Position numbers and translations under genes: made by a program. Source: Vanrija pseudolonga (lineage: Eukaryota > Basidiomycota > Tremellomycetes > Trichosporonales > Trichosporonaceae). Taken from it: a stretch of DNA of 64,000 nt. Location of the stretch: the NCBI RefSeq assembly GCF_020906515.1, contig NC_085850.1, positions 2,170,001-2,234,000 on the forward strand, in the 5' to 3' direction. Under the pieces are notes generated by a model. It saw nothing but the letters and a program-made list of their open reading frames with translations, was not told the origin of the DNA and ran no database searches. Positions 21,365 through 31,038 of this stretch are shown here, piece by piece; positions within the stretch are counted from its first letter, which is position 1, and every line of letters begins with the position of its first letter.

Positions 21365-22721
21365 ATGGCCCCCATCGCAGTCGACACCCCGCCCGCCCAG
21401 TCGTCCTTCGAGGACATCTCGGCCCTCAAGGCCCAGCTTGAGGAAGTCGCCAAGACCAACCCCGGACTCATCCTCCCGCCCGACAACACGATCAGGCGCT
21501 ACGCCAAGGCCGGCATCGACCTCTCCAACGGCTACCCATACTACCCGCCCAAGCCCGACTTTGTGCAGGACGTGACCAAGATCCGCGAGGAGGCGCGCGA
21601 CGGCCGCACCTACGTCGACCCAGGCACACGTGCGGACAAGGAGAAGAAGGCGCTCTTCGGCGCCGCCAAGGAGGTCAACGACCTCACCACCCACATCGGT
21701 GTAAGTGGCCGCCGACTTGCAGAGCTGACGGGCAGACCGAGATTGTCGGCCTCCAGCTCAAGGACCTCACCGACCAGCAGAAGGACGAGCTCGCGCTCCT
21801 CGTCGCCGAGCGCTCGATCGTGTTCTTCCGTGACCAGGACCTGTCTCCCCAGGCCCAGCAGAGCCTCGGGGTCTACCTCGGCGACGGCGAGATCGAGCGT
21901 CACCCCCAGGTCGCGCAGGTGCCCGGCCTCGGCGGCGGCATCACACTCATCTGGGCCGACGGGCGCAAGGACAATGGCGCGCAGAGGGCGCAGCGTAACT
22001 GGCGCCGTCCATACCCCGCCAACCACCTCAGCTTTGGCTGGCACACCGACCTCGTCCACGAGCCCTACCCTCCCGGATACACCCACCTGCACCAGGACAC
22101 GGTGCCCAAGGTCGGCGGCGACACCCTCTGGGCGAGCGGCTACGCGGCGTACGACAAGCTGTCGCCTGCGTTCAAGAAGCTCCTTGACGGACTCAAGTGA
22201 GTGGGAAGCCGAGGAAGCGCTGACGACCACCAGCGGCGTGTACAAGTCGGCCCACCAGTACAAGGACGAGAACGACCCCGAGGGCGGCCTGAAGAACGTG
22301 CTCCGCGTCCACCCGCTCGTCCGCACCCACCCCGTGACCGGCTGGAAGTCGCTCTGGGTCAACCGCCAGCACACGGTCGGCATCGAGGGCTTTGACAAGT
22401 CCGAGTCGGACGCACTCCTCAACTATCTCCACGACATCTTCGAGCGCTCCACCGACATCCAGGTGCGCTGGCACTGGACCCCGGGAACCTCGGCCATCTG
22501 GGACAACCGGACCACGATCCACACCGTGTCGGTGAGTTTGATGTGTTGCGCGGCGGGGAGTAAGCTGACGCCTGTAGTACGACCACGAGGGTGAGCGTCA
22601 CGGCACGCGCGTGTCGTCGCTGGCCGAGAAGCCCTACTACGACCCCAAGAGCGTCAGCCGCGCCGAGGCGCTCCAGATTGACGGGTTCTTGAACGGCAAG
22701 GACCTGCCTTTCAGGTACTAG
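21365..22721 (+). CDS. TauD/TfdA-family Fe(II)/2-oxoglutarate dioxygenase
   Basis: Enzyme of the taurine/2,4-D dioxygenase superfamily; fungal members commonly release sulfite from alkyl sulfonates such as taurine, using Fe(II), O2 and 2-oxoglutarate. The four exons (21365-21700, 21736-22196, 22234-22531, 22578-22721; introns 35-46 nt) encode 412 aa. The metal triad is visible: HTD (H215, D217) in the segment FGWHTDLVHEPYPP, and H362 in DNRTTIHTV. The 2-oxoglutarate arginine is R376 in GERHGTRVSS. The family segments ERSIVFFRDQDL and HLHQDTVPKVGGDTLW are present. Length and lack of a signal peptide fit a cytosolic enzyme. An upstream in-frame ATG at 21314 would add 17 residues. It sits next to the anion transporter genes, which suggests uptake and breakdown of an organosulfur or amide nutrient; that link is inference. 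Confidence 0.9.
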
Positions 22722-23521
22722 GCGATGTAGAGAGTTGTAGGCAGGTATGAAGCATCACTGGGATTCTGAGCCATGCGGAGTGGAGTTGGTTGAGGTCGAA
22801 CTGGGTGGCCTCGGCTCGGACCGATGACCATCAGGGCGCATGCCAGCCGCACCCGGGCCCATGTCAGGAAGGCGGCCCCCGCGGTGTGTCAGGCTACCTC
22901 GAGCATATGTCAAACAGCAGTGCCGCAGCCGACGACCCAACGAGCCGAGGCGGCACCGACACAGCCGCTCGGTGCATTGAGGCCAAGGGGGCGGGATGGC
23001 CGAGGCGCTTCAGAGTTTGCTCATGACGTCGGCGGCGGCAGTGGCTGCTGGATGTGCCAAGCAGTCGCCCATTGCTGGCTGTCTGGCTCTTGCGTGCTGG
23101 CCGCCAAAAGCGCACTGACAAGGAGCGAGCGATAGCAGAGATCAGTGCCTGCGTCTTGCATGGGCTCCTCATGGCCTCATGGCCCGTGGGCATCGTTCGC
23201 ACACGTTGCGGCAGTTGCGGGGGCGGCTCTCACGGTGGCCAGTGGTTGTGACTGTGATCATTGTTGCGGCCGCCCACATGTTTGGGTTTGTTTGGCGCAA
23301 TCCCTGCCGTTTCACCCCTCCGAGCAGCCGCGTGCCGCGCGATCTCAACTCGTTGCCTGCCTCCCGCTGCTTCACACCCTCACTCGATATTAAACTATAT
23401 GACGTCCCGACCAACTCTAGCGATGCGACCTCGCCGAGCGTGCTCATCTCCACACCTCGGATTGACGGCCGACCTCTAACTTGCTCCATTGCCCATCTCA
23501 CCCATCTCACAATCAGCGGCG
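22722..23521. other. intergenic
   Basis: 800 bases between two plus-strand genes; contains the promoter of the small secreted protein. No coding sequence supported. Confidence 0.5.
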
Positions 23522-23854
23522 ATGCGCTTACACCTCTCGCTCGGGCTCATCGCACTCGTCTTGGCAAGCGCGGCGGCCGCTCCTTTGCCCGCCAGCCCCT
23601 CCAGCTCGGCCTCGCACCCTCCCCACGACCGGCAGCTCACCACCGCCGCGGCGCTGGCCGCGCTCCGGCGGACAGCCGAGCTGCGAGTATACTCACCCGC
23701 CGAGGGCGAGTTCTTCGTCGTCGACGACGCGAGCGGCAAGTTCTGGGCAGTGATGGGCGAGCTGCGGGACACGTTCATCCGCCGCTCCTCCCGGCCAAAC
23801 GACGTCGGCCTCGTGACCAACGACAATGTCCAAAAACCGTTCATGGCCGCATGA
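23522..23854 (+). CDS. small secreted protein, no cysteines
   Basis: Single-exon 110-aa frame. MRLHLSLGLIALVLASAAAA is a textbook signal peptide with AxA-type cleavage near residue 20. The mature part starts with a Pro/Ser-rich stretch, then a helix (LTTAAALAALRRTAELR), a short ordered core (VYSPAEGEFFVVDDASGKFWAVMG) and a polar end. It has no cysteine, unusual for small secreted fungal proteins. No family is recognised; a secreted factor or wall peptide are both possible. Confidence 0.6.
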   Translation: MRLHLSLGLIALVLASAAAAPLPASPSSSASHPPHDRQLTTAAALAALRRTAELRVYSPAEGEFFVVDDASGKFWAVMGELRDTFIRRSSRPNDVGLVTNDNVQKPFMAA

Positions 23855-24793
23855 GGCTCGTCGTGGGGCGCCGGTCCGGGCGCGCACGGTCCTGGAGGCC
23901 CAACGTGATTGCGTGAGAATGTGAGTTCTGATACAGGCCCCTCGCTGATGCAAGGGGCGCGCGCACACCTTCGGATTGAGGATAATCGGGGCGCCGAGGC
24001 GCCGGAGCCGGGGTAATGTATGTACGATATGGTGTCATGGTGCGACGATGAGCGCCAGCATGTGTGTGGGTGTAAGAAGCGGTGGCTGGGGTGGGGGACG
24101 CCACCGCCGCCGCCGACTGGGGCGGGCTGGGCATCGTCCTGCTCGCGCTCTGCATTTCACCGTCTCTCACTTGCTCTTCTCTTATCAGTCCAACCCCAGC
24201 TCCCCGGCCCCCGTATCATCGTTTTATCACCCACACAGGCGTCTCAAGCGCTGCTCCATGCGGGGCACGGAGGCGCGGAAAAACGGACACTTGGCGTCGC
24301 ATTGACCGCGTCTTCCCCTCACCGCGCCAAGAGTTCCAACATCCGCAGCAGTGCTCAACTGACGTCGAGTATGACGACAAGCGGGCTATCTACAGCCCCG
24401 AAGGCACTTCTTCGCACCCCGCTCCACTGAGAGCGCTGCCGCAGCGCTGGCTGATAGGTCCCGACCGGGCGAGGCCACTCGGCGAGACCACCGATATCGC
24501 ACCCGTGGACGGCTGCGGCGCACTGCAACACGGCCCATGCTGACATCTGACCGCGTGTTTCATCTTCCCCATAGCCGATTACGAACGAGCACGCTTCTGA
24601 TTTGAGCAGCAGGTCGTTTCACCCACGCGGTGGCCATCCGAGCGCGCGAACGTCAGAACGACGCGCCCGAGCGCGCGACCACGGCCGGGCTTCTCAAGAT
24701 CATCGTGTGGTGCTGTTGGACTTTCAACAAAACACTCGACAAAAAACAGCACCCTCGTTTCTCTCTGCTTGCGCTCACGTTATTCTCAACTAG
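23855..24793. other. intergenic, GMC oxidoreductase promoter
   Basis: About 0.9 kb. ORFs of up to 153 codons on the plus strand lack domain or splice support. No repeat seen. Confidence 0.5.
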
Positions 24794-27721
24794 ATGCTTC
24801 ATACGCTCATACTCACGCTCGCTGCTCTATCGTCAACTGCTCCGGTCTTCGGACTCGGGCAGGGCGGTCGGGGCGGCGCAGGTCGCGCCGGCCGTTCTGA
24901 CTCGAATATCCAGCCAGTTCATCCCGTCGCTCGTTCTCCTCTCGACTCCGATTATCACCACCAAAAGCGTTCCGCAGAGAACGACCCCTATGACAACCTC
25001 CCCCGCACCCTTCTCAAGAGGAGTATCACCAGCAACGTCGCCGACGTCGTCGGCAAGAGCTTTGACTTTGTGATTGTCGGTGGCGGTCTGGCTGGTCTCA
25101 CTGCCGCGTCGAGGTTGAGCGAGTGGTCCAACTTTACGGTCCTCGTCGTCGAGGCCGGCGGAGATGGTTCGGACGTGCAGATTCAGGAGGAGGTTCCAGG
25201 TGGGTGGCCACTCGCTGTGCAGTGTTCCCCGGTCTGACATGGCCCAGGCTTCAGCTACATGAAGGGTCTCACCTCGACCGCCTATGGTTGGAACTTCACA
25301 ACGGTCAACCAGGTGAGCAAGACATGTCTAGCCTCTCTGACGCCAGACCGACTGCAGCAACCTCTCCAAGCACTGGCCTCTGGGCCGTGGTCTTGGAGGC
25401 TCGGCCGCCGTGAACGGCATGTTCTGGGGCCGTGCCAGTGCGCAAGAGTACGACAGTTGGGCAGGTAGGTGGCGTGTTGAGAAATCAACTCACATCCAGC
25501 TCTCAACCCTGGTGGCGAGCAGACCTGGAACTGGGCCGAGGTGGACAAGTACATCAAGAAGGTGAGCGGCAAGGGATGTCTGAGCTCACCCCCAGTCCGA
25601 GAACTTTGTCCCCCCAGATGCTGCCCAGGCGTCCGAGTTCCACATCCCGTCCAACGTCTCTGCCCACGGTCAGGGCGGCCCCATCCAGATCGGGTGGGTA
25701 CGGGGTTGATGGACGCCACTGACCCCCCAGCCACACGCAGTACATCTTCCCCATCACGTCCAACTGGATTCCGTGAGTCTCTCGCCACCGACGCCGCTGA
25801 CAAGCAGTACTTGGGAGGCACTGGGCTTCACCGCCAAGGACCTCGCTGCTGGCGACACTCGTGAGGCCTCGCCAACTCGACAGCACTGACCCACACAGAC
25901 GGTGTGACCATCACTCCGTCCACTCTCAACCCCGTCAACCAGACCCGCTCCGACTCCCTCCGGGGCTACATCCAGGCCGCGCCGCCGCGCCCCAACCTCG
26001 TCATCCTGACGGGCCAGCAGGGCACCAAGCTCCTGTTCAACGGCACCAAGGACGCCAAGGGCAATGTCGCCGCTACTGGTGTCCAGTTCCAGGCCGCGCC
26101 CGGTGCTCCCGTCTACACCGTCAACGTCACCCAGGAGGTCATTGTTACGTGAGTCATTCACGTCCCGGAACAAGTGTGCTCGCTGACATGCCCAGCTCGG
26201 GCACCGTTGGCACCCCCAAGATCCTCCAGCTGTCGGGTGTCGGACCTGCTAACGTCCTCACTCCCCTCGGTATCACCCCCATCATCGACCTTCCCGTCGG
26301 CTACAACCTCCAAGACCACGTCGCATTCAACCTCCAGTTCAACACCGTGTAAGTCTGGTGTGTGAAGTTCCAACGCTGACCATCCCAGTCCCGGTGTTGA
26401 GACGTGGTACAACCTCGCTACCAACGCCACTCTCCAGGCCGACGCTCTTGCCATCTGGCAGGCCAACCACACTGGCCCTCTGACCTACGTCAATGAGGCT
26501 ACTGGCTGTAAGTGTCGCCATGTTTTAGCAGATCTTTGTCCTAACCCACCAGACATCACCGCTACCGACATCAACGCCGTCTCCCTCGGCACAATCGACA
26601 TTAACGCCACCGTCGCCGTCGTTACCGCCAAGCACGGCCTTCCCGCCAGCGTGCAGAAGGGTCTTGCTGCCCAGTACGCTCTGCAGCAGCAGTGGCTCAG
26701 CACCAACGTCGGCCAGTTTGAGGTCATTCTCCACCTCTGGGGTGCCAATGCCCAGAACATTGTCATCCAGGTCGCCTTCCAGCATGCCTACACTCGCGGT
26801 ACCTCGTTCATCGCCTCGACCGACCCCTTCGCCGCTCCTCTTATCGACCCTTCGTACTTCGGCGTCGACACCGACCTTGCCCTCGCTCAGGCTGGTATCG
26901 CCTGGGTCCGCAAGCTCGCCGCCACCCAGCCCCTCGCCGGAGTGCTCACCGGCGAGTCGACGCCCGGTGCCAACGTCACCGGCGACGCTCTGAACACTTA
27001 CATCAAGAGCGTGGCTGGCACCGAGTTCCACCCAATGGGCACTTGCTCCATGCTTCCCCGTGACAGCGGTGGTGTCGTCGACACTAACCTCGTCGTGTAC
27101 GGCACCAGCAACGTCCGCGTCCTCGACTCGTCCATCATCCCTATCGAGATCTCGGCCCACCTCATGGCTACCACGTACGGTATTGCCGAGAAGGGTGCCG
27201 ACATCATCAAGGGCCAGCACTGGGCTGTCGGCAAGGCGCAGGCCAACAACGGCACCTCTGACGTTGGCGGCGGTAACGGCGGCAAGGGCGGTGGCAACGG
27301 CAACGGCAACGGCAACGGTGGCAACTCGGGCACCCACTCGTCTGCTAGCGGCCTGTCGACTGGTGCTCGCGCCGGTATCGCTGTCGGTGCCATTGTCGGT
27401 GGCCTAGGCATCATTGGTCTGGCTGTATGTTCAGCGTGGTGATGTCGGGCGTCCCACTAACTAGTTCAGGTCTGGTTCTTCATTCGCAAGCTCCACAAGC
27501 GCCCCGTCTCGCCCACCCACGACCACGCTGGCTGGTACAACAGTGACAGTGAGTGTGACGCCTGCGGCACCGTGCTGACGCACAGGCTACACCTCTGCCG
27601 ACGGCGTTCCCGTGGCTCAGGTCGCGAGCAAGCACAGTCGCGTCGGCGGAAGCACTGGCAGCCACCCCTCGGTAGGCCACCGCCCTCTTCATGCTCTGAC
27701 GCCCGGCTCCAGCCCCGCTAA
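24794..27721 (+). CDS. GMC-family FAD oxidoreductase with C-terminal membrane anchor
   Basis: Glucose-methanol-choline oxidoreductase (aryl-alcohol oxidase / choline-dehydrogenase-like fold). The 14 exons end at 25199, 25312, 25464, 25561, 25693, 25772, 25860, 26148, 26348, 26507, 27424, 27548, 27671 and 27721, with introns of 34-48 nt, giving 803 aa. A signal peptide (1-20) is followed by a 70-residue pro-like region with dibasic KR at 58-59 and 75-76. The FAD motif [16 protein letters not shown] is at 93-108; the GMC C-domain has H615 ([10 protein letters not shown]) and H658 ([14 protein letters not shown]), the usual catalytic pair positions. Then come a Gly/Asn linker, one membrane span (~729-750) and a short basic cytosolic tail. 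The last 9-nt exon is uncertain; reading through gives a stop at 27737. Substrate unknown. Confidence 0.88.
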
Positions 27722-28107
27722 GCCACCCCCGCACTGATAACGCAGTGAAGGGCGTGAATCCAGCCCATATCGTTTTCCTCTATTGTTACGCCTATGCATT
27801 GCGTTGTTCGTTGACGGCTGGGGCGTAGGCCGTGGTAAGGATTCTATTTGTAATGGGTTTCTGCATCGATTCGGTCGTGCTTGTTGCGCAGCATGCCGTC
27901 GTGGGGTTCCAGACCACACCCGACCAGCGGCGGCCATGCTCAACCTATGTGACAGCTATACATGTGGACTATGGAGACATGTGGTGTGGGACAGTATGAA
28001 GACAGGGCGTGCGGCAGTATGGAGACTGGAATGGCGACGATGAATTGCGATGAATTGCGAAAGGGACAAGGGGTTGCGAAGGCGACAAGGGGGCACGGGC
28101 GCGTCGA
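27722..28107. other. intergenic between convergent genes
   Basis: 386 bases between the stops of the GMC gene and the minus-strand gene at 28108. A direct repeat (GCGATGAATT-type) lies near 28038-28058. No gene. Confidence 0.5.
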
Positions 28108-29062
28108 TCAGTTCTTGCTGTCGAGACCCACGGTGGGAACGGCGGGTGGCGACGAAACGCGCTCCGACACGGGCTGAGCTGGCGAGGACGAGGCCGACGC
28201 GCTTTCCGAGAGATCTGGCGTGCCCGGGGGCGGCGATGACGGCGCATTGAAGAGCTTATCGGCGATGTCTTGCGGGGTAAATTGCGGCCTTGGATTCTTG
28301 CCACGGTCAATGATCATGTCGCCGTCTGGGTCCTTCGGATTGACACGGTATGTCACAAAGTAGTTTGCGCGGGGCTCGACATGAGCGTCGGGGTCGTAGA
28401 CACCGAGGATGCTTAAGTCGTACGGTGGAGGGTCACGGACCCTAGTCTTGGTGTCGATGCCAGGCTCAATGGTGCAGGTCATCGCAGGACGGATGGTTTT
28501 GAACAGCGTCTCCCACGGGACAATGCTGACGCCACTGTCGCGGGCCTGGGCATAAGCAAAGTGTAGGTGGGATACAGGGGTGGAAGCTACGGAAGCTACG
28601 CAAGGTACACTCCTGAGGGAGCGCGACCTACCATCTTTTCCGCCAACTGAATGCTGTGATTCGAGTCCTTGAGCCACTCAGATACGTTCGCACACTGGTG
28701 GAGGCTGCAGTTCGCTCGACGCTCACGCCTATCCTCGTTGCTGCAGAATCAGAGTTAGCAAAACGACGGAGGTCCGGCTTGCCTGCTTACATCTCCATGG
28801 CCTTATCGAGCACGGCGAGGTTGAAGCAGTCGGCCGAGATCACCGGTGCCGATGAAGACTCTTTCGCGGCCTCCAGGCACTTGGCAAGATGCAGGCTCGC
28901 CGTCCGCGTCGCCCATCGGAGCCGATAGGGGAGCGCGTCCGCCGAGTCTGAGAACGGCGGGTGGCTGAAGCCATCGGCTGGCCACGAGGTGCGAGGGAAG
29001 CCGGGTGGTGGAGGGGGAGGGTCGTGCGGGCGTCGACTCGCGGGGATCCACTCTGGCTGCAT
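28108..29062 (-). CDS. unknown 272-aa protein
   Basis: Three exons (28791-29062, 28632-28740, 28108-28545) with introns of 50 and 86 nt; all junctions are in phase. The N-terminus is proline-rich (RRPHDPPPPPPGF). The middle, about residues 50-195, looks like a folded domain: an arginine-rich helix (YRLRWATRTASLHLAKCLEAAKE), a second helix with SEWLKDSNHSIQLAEKM, then a beta-like stretch (MTCTIEPGID, ILGVYDPDAHVEPRANYFVTYRV). The last ~45 residues are Ser/Pro-rich. No signal peptide or membrane span. I do not recognise the family. The alternative long ORF starting within the second intron is an artefact of that intron being open. Confidence 0.65.
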
Positions 29063-29718
29063 GGTGTATATCTGGTGGCGATGGTAATGTGGTGGTGGTG
29101 ATGCGGTGGTGGTGGTGATGATGATGCTTGGTGGCAAGAGGGATGTTGTTGGGTTGTTGTGGTGGGCAATGAAGAGTCCAGTCGTCTGTCACTCAATGAT
29201 CCATTTGATTCCGTCTGTCGTGGCGCATTCTGCTTGTGGCGCCTGGCAAATGGCGGGTGGCCTGGCTTTCCCAAAACGACACAACAGGTTAACGTGTGCA
29301 CCATCGCATCTTTGTAGCTTGTGACTTGTGGCCTGTGGCACGACATGCAAGATTTCTACTGCCCAGCATGTCCAAGCTAAACGGATACTAGTGCGACGTG
29401 GTTTACATTGCTAGGCAGGTATCTGCATGTTCAGTGAATGCTGTGCTATGTGACTCCAGAACCACCAACCTGCGCCCACCACCTGCGCCCTTCACAGATG
29501 CGAAGCGATCGTGTGAGCTGAGCAAAGCTCCAGGTGGTCCGTGATGTCCATGAACTCTACGCCCCTCTGGTGCTTCACGACCAGAAGCATATAGTGACCA
29601 AGGCTGACACGTCGACCCTCTGTATCTCGACACTGTCACCTTCACCACCACCATCGTCCCCCCCACCGCTGACACCACCATCCACCATCCCCACACACTA
29701 CTCTCGCCATGGCCGCTG
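29063..29718. other. intergenic
   Basis: Divergent interval between the unknown 272-aa gene (minus) and the ORF at 29719 (plus). It contains a trinucleotide tract (listed separately) and otherwise nothing identifiable. Confidence 0.5.
29079..29131. repeat. GTG/ATG trinucleotide tract
   Basis: Imperfect (GGT)n/(GAT)n microsatellite just upstream of the 272-aa gene's ATG; it may lie in its 5' UTR. Confidence 0.6.
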
Positions 29719-30699
29719 CTCTTTCCCAATTCCTCCCTGTCATGAGCGCTTTGCCTCTCACTCATTTCGAGAGTGAACCTGAGTGCTACATCTACGTGAA
29801 GCCATGTGTGGAGAGCGCGCTTTGGAGTGGTGGGGTGAAGTGCATCCAGTTTCGTCCCAAGAAGCGAATTCACACGGTCGCCCACCTGATCAAGGACGTC
29901 GAACGAACGGCTGCTCACACACAGCCGCTGGGCGTCACCCAGGTTGGAATGGAGGACCATGCTTCGCTTCAACTGTCGCAACGCATCCCCTACTTCCATG
30001 AGTTGGACCTTGCCCGACTTCTCGTCTCGGAGGGATCGTTCCTATACAAGGAACTTCTCCGTTCTGGTGGGACCCTCGGATCGGTGGTCATCTGAGCACC
30101 ATTTCATTCTTGATACGGGTAGCCTCATCAAGGCTGACGTCGCCATCTGTGTTCCGTTCGACAGTCCACATCGTTCAGAGTCCTGCAACTGCCACGGTAG
30201 AAAGCGCCACCAATGCCCCGGCATCGCTTTGGCAGCTCTAGAGCTCAAGACTGATTGTGTGCTACACGACGAACTCGGAGAACTTCTCGATGGCATTGGA
30301 GATGCCAGGATCTGGCGCTCCAGTAAGTCGTCACGGGGCAAGGCAAGGATCGAGTTCCGAATGAGGGAGGATCACGACGTGCCGGAGGGAAAAGACCACA
30401 GGCGATGCCTGCTGTCTCTGGTTTCTGACTGCTTCGCCTATTCACATGGCCTCGGCATTCCAGTGGTCATGCACAATGGGCGCTGGGGCTTTGTGGTCAC
30501 GGCTGTTCGACAAGCAAACGGAAACTGGAACGCCAGCGTCACCCGGCCGATCGGTACTAAGGTGGGGGGAGAAGCGTGGCAGGCCGGAGCACTTGCTCCG
30601 GAGCTACTTCTCGCTAGCGTCGCTTGGTCGACGCTGCGAGATGTCCAGCTTGACGAAATTGCCGAAGCAATGGTGATTGATTTCCCGGAGCATCTGTAA
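29719..30699 (+). CDS. unknown protein in two frames, second half PD-(D/E)XK nuclease-like
   Basis: Two protein-like frames lie head to tail: one from the ATG at 29719 to about 30095, the other covering roughly 30070-30699. No intron with acceptable splice sites joins them, so this is a broken gene, an assembly error or a model I cannot resolve. The second half has a beta strand with an acidic residue (LIKADVAICVP), then ALAALELKTD about 40 residues on: an acidic...ExK arrangement as in PD-(D/E)XK enzymes. A LLSLVSDCFAYSHGLGIPVV / GRWGFVV segment like the helix-strand end of that fold follows. It ends in ELDEIAEA-like helix and DFPEHL. Codon use is less GC-rich than the neighbours and there are no introns, hinting at different ancestry. 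The nuclease reading is tentative. Confidence 0.4.
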
Positions 30700-31038
30700 T
30701 CCGAGCAAGTCACCTAGCCCTAGTTAGGTATCAAACGCCTGGGTAGGTGACGCCCCGCGTCGCTTCCCCGCCGTCACCGCCCAGACCGAACCGCTCCCCC
30801 GCCCCGCCCGCCACCACGCCCTCCGCCACATACATATGCCTCACGGCCACACACCTGCCCACCCACGTGTTCCCATGCGACTTGACAGCACACGCCGTAC
30901 ACGCCGCACGCTACAAGCTCCCACTAGCACTACGCTGTGGGCCGAATCATCGTCGCCTCCACCGCCTCCAACTACGTCACCTGCGTAGCCTATAAAGACC
31001 GCCCAGGGCATATTGAGCGCCGCAGTATCCCATTCACG
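30700..31038. other. intergenic, ceramidase promoter
   Basis: 339 bases; C-rich 5' half, then the TATA box listed separately. No gene. Confidence 0.5.
30991..30997 (+). promoter_or_regulatory. TATA box of the ceramidase gene
   Basis: TATAAAG, 48 nt upstream of the ATG at 31039; the same spacing as in the two anion transporters. Confidence 0.5.
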
